Shown piece after piece: positions 56,560 through 64,000 of a stretch of DNA of 64,000 nt (position 1 is its first letter; each line of letters starts with the position of its first letter). The stretch spans positions 62,001 through 126,000 of the forward strand of contig NW_026729182.1 of the NCBI RefSeq assembly GCF_030272615.1. The letters run 5' to 3'. Source of the stretch: Cryptomeria japonica. Its lineage: Eukaryota; Streptophyta; Pinopsida; Cupressales; Cupressaceae. Both the position numbers and the translations under genes were made by a program. The notes under the pieces are model-generated. The model searched no databases, was not told the DNA's origin, and saw only the letters and a list, made by a program, of their open reading frames with translations.

Positions 56560-57123
56560 ATGAAAGGTCCCAAATTAGCTAGCCTATTAGCTAATGTGTT
56601 CCCTCTTCCTAGAGAGTGTGAGTTAATTTGTATGGTGAAAATCAAAGACGAGATTTCTCATAGTTTAGCTAGGGGATGCCTTACCATTAAGCATCATGAT
56701 TATGTTTCTCGAGTCACCTTCAACAATAATTGTAACAAAGCCTTTATCATTTTCTAGAGATATACCATGGTACATAGGAGCTGCCTTAGCAAAGTTGGAG
56801 GTCTTGACCCCTAAATTGATCATGTAGGAAATAATCAAGCTATCTAACTCATCCCTAATGATGCCTCCCTTTGTCACTCGACTTGGATTTCCCTTTGATG
56901 AGCCGTAAAATGTTAATTTTAGCCAACCAATTTCAAGGGGACTAGTGAATAAAGTTTCTAAATCCAAAGCCCAAGAGATGAAATTAGAGAGGGAGAGAAA
57001 AATCTTCCAATTAGCAATGTTGATCTTAAGAGGCGAGGGGGACTTCTTGTGCTTGGAAGAGGGAAAACACTTGATATTATCCTTTATGTTGTGGATAATG
57101 GAGATCACTAAAGCTTCCCACAA
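56560..57123 (-). pseudogene. LINE-2 RNase H domain
   Basis: WLKLTFYGSSKGNPSRV (the first catalytic Asp position reads Y-G-S instead of D-G-S), then FAKAAPMYHGISL and TIIVEGDSRNIIMML. The domain is recognisable but missing its first catalytic Asp. Its context directly after the zinc-binding region confirms it. Confidence 0.78.
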
Positions 57124-57699
57124 AAATTTCTTATCCCTAAAAATTATGTTGTTATGCTCTTTCTAAATACTCTAGCTTGAGTGAAGAAAACCCTACCGCT
57201 AAAGCTGAACAATCAAGGGGTGGGAGAATTGGGGGGGGGGGGGTCAAGGAATATGAAACCAACATGGGATCTTTTTGCCAAGTCTAGGTTGAAGAGAATG
57301 TTTAAATAGTACTCACAATGGAATAAGAGATGAATGATAGTTTCTTTAATGTTTTAGCAAAAAAAAAAAACGATTGACCAATTACTTACCTCTTTTCTAG
57401 AGATTATCAATGGCACGAATTTTTCTATGACAAAATATCCACAAAAAAAGTAGACTTTAGGGATGGTTCTACATCTCCATATGTTTCTCCACTCAAATTG
57501 AGGAGGCCACAAAGGAGAGAAGAGATTGAATCTAGACTTGACCGATTAAATCCCATCCTTAGAAGAAGGCCAAACCAGAATATCAAGAGAATGAGGTCTA
57601 TAAAATATTTGCATGTTATAGATCGAGGAGTTCAATAGTAGCAACATGAATTGTGGGATCAAATTTTTTAGGATCAGTTTTCTAAGGAGACGAAGAAAT

Positions 57700-59300
57700 A
57701 TTCCAATAGTCCTTGACAATGACATAAAGTCTCCTAGTTAAGTCCACCTCAATAGCCAAGCATAGAGGGTGGAACTATAGAGGAACATAAGAGGCCCAAG
57801 GATCCTTCCAAAAGTAGACTAGTTCACCATTACCTAGCTTCCAAATCACATTATTGCTTAATAAGGATCTATTTTTAAGAATGCTATTGTAGATGTGATA
57901 ACCATGAGGCAAAGTGTCCAAATGAAGAAACAATCTTCCTTCCCTTCCTTGCAAATATTTAGCTCTCAAAACACTTGACCAGTTAGAGGGAATCATAAGA
58001 ATTATCTAGCTAAATTTTGAGAGAAAATAAGTATTCGAGGTTTTAGTATTTCTAATGTTAAGGCCCCTTGACTTTTTACAAGAGAAAAACATCTCCTAAT
58101 CCACAATGGATACATGATTCTTTTGATCCATCCTTGACTAGAGGAAACTTCTTTGACTCTATTCTAACTTCTTAGTCTATGAAGAAAGAATTTGAAAAAG
58201 AGAAAGAAGAGAGATATAGGTACTTTGGAGAGAAGCCTTAACCAAGTAGAATTTCCCAATATTACTCAAAGGAGACCTTTCCAACCAGCAAGTGTTTTTT
58301 GAATCTGTTTCAGTAAAGATGACCAAACAAAACTATAAAATTTTGATGTTGTTAAGTGCATACCCAAATAGGATGAAGGAAGGTTGGAGATTTGACACTT
58401 TAGCAAACTAGCAATACAGACTTGAAGAGAGGGATGGACATGCATGAAATATAAAGTAGTTTTTTTTAGATTTATCTTTTGACCTAGGACCATAGCTTAA
58501 TCTAACAAAATAGAGACCCAACCCTTAGCCTCCACCATGGAAGAATACCCAATGAATATGGTATCATCAACAAAACATTGATGGGAAACAAACTAAGGGG
58601 ACAAAGATAGCCTAACACATTGAAAGAGGCATGTTCTCACACTATTATCGATGTTTTTTCCAACCACATCAACCAATAGAATGAACAAGTAGGGAGAGAG
58701 AGGATCCCTTTGATGGACCCCTCCAAAGACCAAGAAAAAACCTTAAGGGGAGCCATAAACAAGAATAGAGAACATAGGGGAATGATTGAGAACTTCAATC
58801 ATTTGCAAAATCTTGCCACAAAACTTGAACTTACTTAAAACCCTTGAGAGGAATAGCCATGATACTGTGTTATATGTTATAGAAATGTCCAAATTTAAGA
58901 GCATAGTTTATCTCTTACTTTTTTACCTAGAAGAAACCCCTTCTAGTGGGCATTAATCATGTTAATGATTTAATTTGATTGACCACCAGTTTAGAAAAAA
59001 ACTTATGTAGAGTATTACAAAGGTTGATAGGCCTAAACTTTGACATTCTATTTGCACCAACCTTTTTAGGGATAAGGACATTATTTCTCTAAGAGGCCTG
59101 TGAGTAGATTGAAACTCCTTGATAGCTAAAATAACATCAGGACCCACAATACTCCAATGCATTTGACAAAAAGTCAAGGGGAATCCATTTAGACTTAGGA
59201 ACTTAAAGGGGCTAAGAGAAAAGACCACAATTTTTGCTTCTTCTAAAAATCTAAGTTCTAGGGCCTCCAAATCATGGGGAAAGGGAGTTGGGAATAGCCT
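57700..59300 (-). pseudogene. LINE-2 reverse transcriptase and zinc-binding region
   Basis: 58962-59270 holds SLNGFPLTFCQMHWSIVGPDVILAIKEF (motif shortened), the segment after the NKAPGPDG-type box. 58266-58493 holds VLGQKINLKKT and SNLPSSYLGMHLT, the region after the catalytic site. 57775-57996 holds SNWSSVLRAKYL and VIWKLGNGELVYFWKDPW, typical of the segment before zf-RVT. Scattered frames with many stops. Confidence 0.78.
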
Positions 59301-59899
59301 AAAGGATTATATTTGAAACTTGATTGAAGAGGGGATAAGAATTAGGGGGTGGATTGAGAAGATTCTTGAAAAAATTGACTCCTTCCTGGTAGATCTATTC
59401 AACGTGATAGAAGACCGTACTATCTACCCAGATAAGTTCAAAAATTCTATTGCTTTTATTATGCTTGTGGATAGATTGATGAAATAAATTAGTGTTCAGA
59501 TTACTCTCCTTAATCCATTTAAGTATGAATCTTTGCTTCTAAAAAATCTTCTCTTTTTCCACAAGATTATGAAGCTTTCTCAAGAGAACTTTCTTATAAA
59601 GCTAGCTTGGGAGAGGCCCCAACCTTGTCCATGTAAATATTGATAGAAATAATTTGAACTTTAATGTCCTTCTGAGAGAAGATGTTACAAAATGAAAACT
59701 CTTTCCACTCAATGAGATTTCTCTTTATTATTTTAAGTTTTTGAACTAAATAAAATATTGTATTCTCTTGAACCTCCAAATCCCACCAAAGAGCTAAAAT
59801 CCCCTTCAAATTAGGTTGATGGGTCCATAATAGTTTGACGCTGAAGGGAAATTTTATAGTAGGCTTGGAAAGGAGCCAATGGAGGAGGCTAGGAAAATG

Positions 59900-60580
59900 A
59901 CTAGAGCCAAAATGAATCATCGAAGAAGGGTGACCATGATTAATGAGATTCCAAGAGGATATTAGACAACAATCAAGGCAGACCTAGATGTAGCCATATC
60001 CAGATCTCTTATTGGACCAAATACATTTCATCCCTTCTAAATCCAATTCAATTAAACCCCCATGAATCAAAAGAAGATGGAGATCCACCATAATATTAGA
60101 AAAGTGACCGACACCCCCTATTTTCTATGGGGTCAAAAGGGGAGTCTTAAAATATCCCATAAGCATCCAATTGGAATCCTAGAAATTAACTTTGAGGCTA
60201 AGAAGGGAATACCATTGACCTCTCCTCATCACTTGATTATTTGAGAGAATAGATGATTGAGAGGATCCTTTTTGAATTGTTGGCCACATCATAAAAGAAG
60301 TTATTAAGATAATGTTCATCTTTAGAGTTGAGAACACTAGTTAAGTTGTGGGGTTTCCATAATGTCATTAAACCCCTAGAGGCACCATCTACATCCACAA
60401 CCAAAGAATTAGAGAAATGCTAGATAAACTTACTCACTTTGACAAAAGCATTAACACTCATATTGGTTTCCCGAAGAAGAAGAATCTCAGGTTTGATTTT
60501 TTTAATGATATTTTTTATTATATTTTTCTTATGAAGAATATTTAACCCCCTTTTATTCCAAGAGAGAATGATCAATTTTT
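59900..60580 (-). pseudogene. LINE-2 endonuclease remnant
   Basis: The frame near 60560 reads LIILSWNKRGLNILHKKNII, then KPEILLLRETNMS and DGASRGLMTLW. This is the opening of an APE-type endonuclease of plant LINEs (SWN.RGLN, LLQET). It is highly degraded downstream. Confidence 0.7.
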
Positions 60581-60652
60581 AGATTTCCCCAAATAGGGAT
60601 CCTCTAGAGTACTCTTGCATTGAATGACCACATCTCTTACCACATTTGACTG

Positions 60653-61129
60653 TCATGTTTCTTTGGTAGGCTTGCAGCTAGGTTTCAAATCTTTTCCCAC
60701 ATCCGTAGTTTTTCTTAGGCTCTTGAATGAGGAAGAAGGAGTAGAAGGGATCCTAATAAAAGAAAGAGGCCTAGAAGAACCCACCAGAGGAGAAGGAAAG
60801 AGGATCTCGACGAGGGCTGAGTCTCGCTTAAATAGGACCACTTCAAAAGGGTTGAATTGAGACTTTGAAGAGAGGACTAGAGGGGATGAGGTCCAACACC
60901 ACAATGGACCATCAGAGGGTGGGGGCATGTAGTTCTCTTGAGTTGGGGCCGTTGAATCTAAAAATAAAGATTTTTTAGAAGCCAAATTCTTGAGTAACAC
61001 AAAAGTAGAAGGAGATCTTTCTGACCGACCATCAGGAGAGTTAGTAGTCAGATCATTAGAAGGAGAAATATTTAAGACCAAAACATTGACAAGGACCTCC
61101 TTAGATATCTTAGGAACCAATGAATCCAA
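60653..61129 (-). pseudogene. LINE-2 ORF1, C-terminal low-complexity part
   Basis: 158 open codons rich in Ser, Pro, Leu and Lys directly upstream of the endonuclease. No zinc knuckle visible. Position suggests the end of the nucleic-acid-binding ORF1, as in other plant LINEs; the sequence alone does not prove it. Confidence 0.45.
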
Positions 61130-61553
61130 TTGAGGGATAGAAGCTTAAAAATGACACCTCTAAGATGGAGAGTTGAGGAAGACAAAATGGTCATAGAACA
61201 ATCAACTAAAATCCCCTCCTCGATGGAAGACTAGATCCAAAACCTGTTTGGAGATATAAGACTCGAGAACTTCCAATACTGGTGGAGTAGTAAGTGATCA
61301 CTTCCACTTAAATAGAGGAAGAGGGATAACCTTCCTACAACTAGCTTTAGGGCAAGCATCACTTTGGTGACTTGGTAAAGAGAAAATATGGCAAAAAGAG
61401 GTAGAATTTTAAAATTCTAGGAGTTGAGACTAGGAATCAAAATGGGATTCCAACCTCACTGAATTCGATAATACCTTGTGATGTTCAATGTTAACAAAAA
61501 AGTGAGTGAAAACTAGCCTATATTTGCTTTTTAATGATAATATCAATAGAGAG

Positions 61554-62493
61554 TGTATACGATGAAAATGGAATGTTAAAACTATTGTAAAACCAACAAA
61601 GATCCAGCCACATAAAACCCTAGTTCTACAATTAAGATCTACCATACAACAATGAAGAACCTAAAACATGCAAAATATAAAAAACATGAAAGATTATACC
61701 ATTCACATGCTTAGTAAGGTTTGATTTCAATTTTTTCCTATCTTCATCGATCTTGTTTGATATAATTGTTCTCAAATTTTGTATTGTGCACAAGATCTCA
61801 ACAAAGAACAAATTGTGGTTGTGTAGATGCTTGATTGCTTGATCGCATGAAGGATTGATTGATCACATACTAAATCATCAGGGTTGGTAAGGATGAAAGG
61901 ATCCTCTTATATAGAAGACACCTTATAAAATAGAGGGATATAATTAAGAGGTGAAAGGATAAATGGTTGGCTAGGATTAAATGGTAGGTAGAGGAAATAA
62001 TAAAATATTAGAGAGGTTGTTAAAGGAAAATTAAGAGATGGATAACAAGTGTCATGGAGGGAAAAAGCTAATTAGTTAATTAAATAAATAAAGATCTATT
62101 TAATTAATAGAAGAGGTGGGACCAATTAAATAAATAAAATGTTTTTTTATTTAATGTAGGGAAAGGATAATTTAAATAAATAAAAATATTTATTTAAATA
62201 GCTTGGAAAGGATAATTTAAATAAATAAAAATATTTATTTAAATAGGGAAAGGATAATTTAAATAAATAAAAATATTTATTTAAATAGGGAAAGGATAAT
62301 TTAAATAAATAAAAATATTTATTTAAATAGGGAAATGATAATTTAAATAAATAAAAATATTTATTTAAATAGGGAAAGGCTAGAAGAGGATAAATGAATA
62401 TTTAAATAAATAAAAATCTATTTAATTAATAGAAGGCTTAGGATAAAATAATTAAATATATAAATCAGACTAGAACAATTTTAGGGGTCTACA
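61554..62493 (+). repeat. LTR-Y family, copy 2
   Basis: TGTATACGATGAAAATGG to TTTTAGGGGTCTACA (940 bp). Longer than copy 1, mainly because of the 42-bp tandem repeats. TATATAG near 61908. Flanking 5-mers (GAGAG and TTTTA) do not match and do not pair with those of copy 1, so the two copies are not shown to bound one element. Confidence 0.7.
62159..62371. repeat. Five 42-45-bp tandem repeats, each an AT palindrome
   Basis: Units start at 62159, 62201, 62246, 62288 and 62330, then a partial one at 62372. Each is GGGAAAGGATAA plus TTTAAATAAATAAAAATATTTATTTAAATA; the second part is nearly self-complementary. Units are almost identical, so the expansion is recent. Confidence 0.93.
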
Positions 62494-62672
62494 TTTTAGA
62501 GCATCCTTGTGCTTAGTCAACCCTAAATGAATGGGGTAATGGTAGGAAGTAGGTTTAATTTGAATTTAAAATGTAAAATTAGTGGATAACAGATGCACAG
62601 GAATAATAGATAAATGGATAGAACAATTGTATAAGTTATGAGAAAACATGAAAGATAATAAGTAGTAGATAT
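62494..62672. other. Short spacer
   Basis: Unique-looking AT-rich sequence between LTR-Y copy 2 and the TE-1-family LTR. No gene. Confidence 0.5.
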
Positions 62673-63848
62673 TGTGTCGACTTGAATTTCATCATCAAAA
62701 TACTACCTGCAGCAAGTTAGTTTCACAAAATACAAAGAAACTGCTACAGGAAATCCAAAATCAACCAATGAAACTACATGAAATACATATGAAATAAAAA
62801 TACTATTATTGCCTTCATGATTTATGTCTCATTGTGTCCTAACTCCACTATTCCTGGTTTTAGATGGTGTGCTCTCAGACAAGCACCAATTGCTTCCAAG
62901 ATGGCATATGAAGAATGGACTGATAACTAGTAGTTAACTAATGCTATGATATGAAATGCTAAATGATTATACTTATTTGCTTCAAGATAAAAAACTCACG
63001 GATGCATAAGTTTTCACAAATGATTAGCTTTGGAAACTCACTTGAAGACTAACTTGAAAACTAACTCTCTATCATCTCAAACTCCCGATCTTATAGACTT
63101 TGAGAGGATAAGATGATGTGGCCTAGATCAATGATCATGATCAGATCTGGAGATTTGGATGGCAGTGAGAAAAGGTGAAGGTTGAGAGAAAGGGGGAAGG
63201 AGAAGAAAAGTGTCACTCATCTCAGCTTGACTGGGTTGCTGACTGAGGGAATCTAGGGATGGTTGGAGAAGATTTAGGCATGAGAGGACAACTGGACTCA
63301 AGTCCTTCCTAAGATGTAGGGATTTTGGAGGGAATATAGAAGAAGGTTATGAAATGTGTGTATGTACACAATATTTTATTAAATTTGGAGGTTGAAGATA
63401 AGTGGCTAATAAATATTTTATTTATTTTAATTTGTTAAATTAATTTAGCCACATGATAGATGAGTTGGCAAAGGAAATATGAAGTGGAGATGGAAGGTAA
63501 GTTGGAAATGAAATTAAATAATTTAAGAAATCATTTAATATTTGAGACTATAGGATAGGAGAATAATCATTAAATATTAGATATTTAAATGATTGGAAGA
63601 AATAATTAAATATTAGATATTTAATTAATTGATTAAAAGGATAATTAAATATTAGATATTTAATTAATTAGAGGAATAGGATAGATGAATTAATTAATAA
63701 AATATTTCAATAAAATTAATTAATAGAAAGACACGAAATGAATTAAATAAATTAATCTTTTCAAATTAACTATTTAATAGAAGAATAAACATTAAATAAA
63801 TACAAAATATTTATTTAATCGCTCATAGCCAATTTTTATGTGTATACA
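62673..63848 (-). repeat. 3' LTR of another TE-1-family element
   Basis: 1176 bp, TGTGTCGACTTG to TTATGTGTATACA, the full-length form of the LTR at 10978-11553. The bases to its right form a polypurine tract on the minus strand (AGAGGGGAAAAA). This marks it as the 3' LTR of an element reading leftwards whose body lies beyond the window. Confidence 0.85.
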
Positions 63849-64000
63849 TTTTTCCCCTCTTTGAAATGATGTCAAGACAACATTATTTCAAAGATTAAAT
63901 CAAGTCTCGTTAATGTACCTGATAGAGATAAAAATCTTGATTGTGTGCCCCCTCGGGAGATTGATCGTGAATTTGTTGAATAATTTTGATAAGCAATTGA
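63849..64000 (-). mobile_element. Edge of a TE-1-family element interior
   Basis: Polypurine tract at 63849-63861 (minus strand) followed by non-coding 3' sequence. Too short to identify a gene. Confidence 0.6.

Larger units (their letters stand above)
55924..61150 (-). mobile_element. LINE-2: decayed L1-type LINE with ORF1 part, endonuclease, RT, RNase H and a third ORF
   Basis: Reading leftwards: ORF1 C-terminal part (60653-61129), endonuclease (about 59900-60580), RT (58200-59300), zinc-binding region (57700-57996), RNase H (56560-57123), a gap of about 300 bp, then an accessory ORF remnant (55924-56257). Many frameshifts and stops, so older than LINE-1. The module order is the same as LINE-1 plus the missing 5' part. 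It lies between LTR-Y copies 1 and 2. Confidence 0.8.

Noticed and set aside
62159..62371. Second CRISPR-like array
   Set aside because: Five identical AT palindromes without spacers inside an LTR.
54183..62493. LTR-Y copies 1 and 2 as the two ends of one 8.3-kb element
   Set aside because: Outer flanks GTTCT and TTTTA do not match. The interior is LINE sequence and no primer site follows copy 1. Independent copies are the safer reading.

Overview
The window looks like plant nuclear DNA dominated by nested retrotransposons. The AT-rich intergenic sequence, old repeats with long LTRs, LINEs carrying RNase H, and one spliced F-box gene fit a large-genome plant, plausibly a gymnosperm. That assignment is inference from style; no diagnostic gene proves it. 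I see one convincing host gene: an F-box/LRR gene on the + strand, exons 45277-46161 and 46461-46763.

Layout. (1) 1-11553: a minus-strand Tat/Ogre-like Ty3-gypsy element (TE-1) entering from the left edge, with RT, a protease plus G-patch, gag, a long leader, a tRNA-Lys primer site and the 5' LTR. A small copia element (TE-2, 1786-5253) sits inside its polyprotein frame. (2) 11446-15244: a duplicated block (copy A), carrying a MITE and a large solo-LTR-like insertion. (3) 15245-16210: an unrecognised spliced coding remnant with a 160-bp tandem duplication. (4) 16490-20753: a second copy of the small copia family (TE-3). (5) 20754-24780: AT-rich DNA and an unrecognised decayed coding region. 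(6) 24786-26450: a satellite of 13 units, each built on a long palindrome. (7) 28281-39673: a nearly complete Athila-like Ty3-gypsy element (TE-4) with 1.3-kb LTRs and TTGAG target duplications, inserted in an older LTR. It has gag, pol and a 795-codon extra frame after the integrase. (8) 40190-44358: a LINE (LINE-1) with RT, RNase H and a further ORF 3' of RNase H. (9) 44360-50070: duplicated blocks B and C, with the F-box gene in B, plus a foldback element. (10) 50436-51906: copia RT/RNase H remnant. (11) 53056-62493: LTR remnants around a decayed second LINE (LINE-2). (12) 62673-64000: 3' LTR and edge of another TE-1-family element.

Main observation. The extra ORF of TE-4, the post-RNase H ORF of LINE-1 and a remnant behind LINE-2 begin alike (MGG, then five residues, then a variable residue and E/D-P; in practice MGG-x5-x-[ED]-P). 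TE-4 and LINE-1 place I-A-E-x-T-G exactly 71 residues after the start methionine with no gaps. The two better copies then share an RF...HHF...H..HG block, a low-complexity linker and a coiled coil. One accessory protein therefore appears to travel with both an LTR element and LINEs. I cannot name its family.

The coding decay of TE-4 is also unusual: pol and the extra ORF keep frame for kilobases and are broken almost only by stops explainable by C-to-T (or G-to-A) change, mostly TAG where CAG is expected. This suggests deamination of methylated cytosines. The F-box locus appears to be what remains of a tandem array whose other copies have lost the gene.
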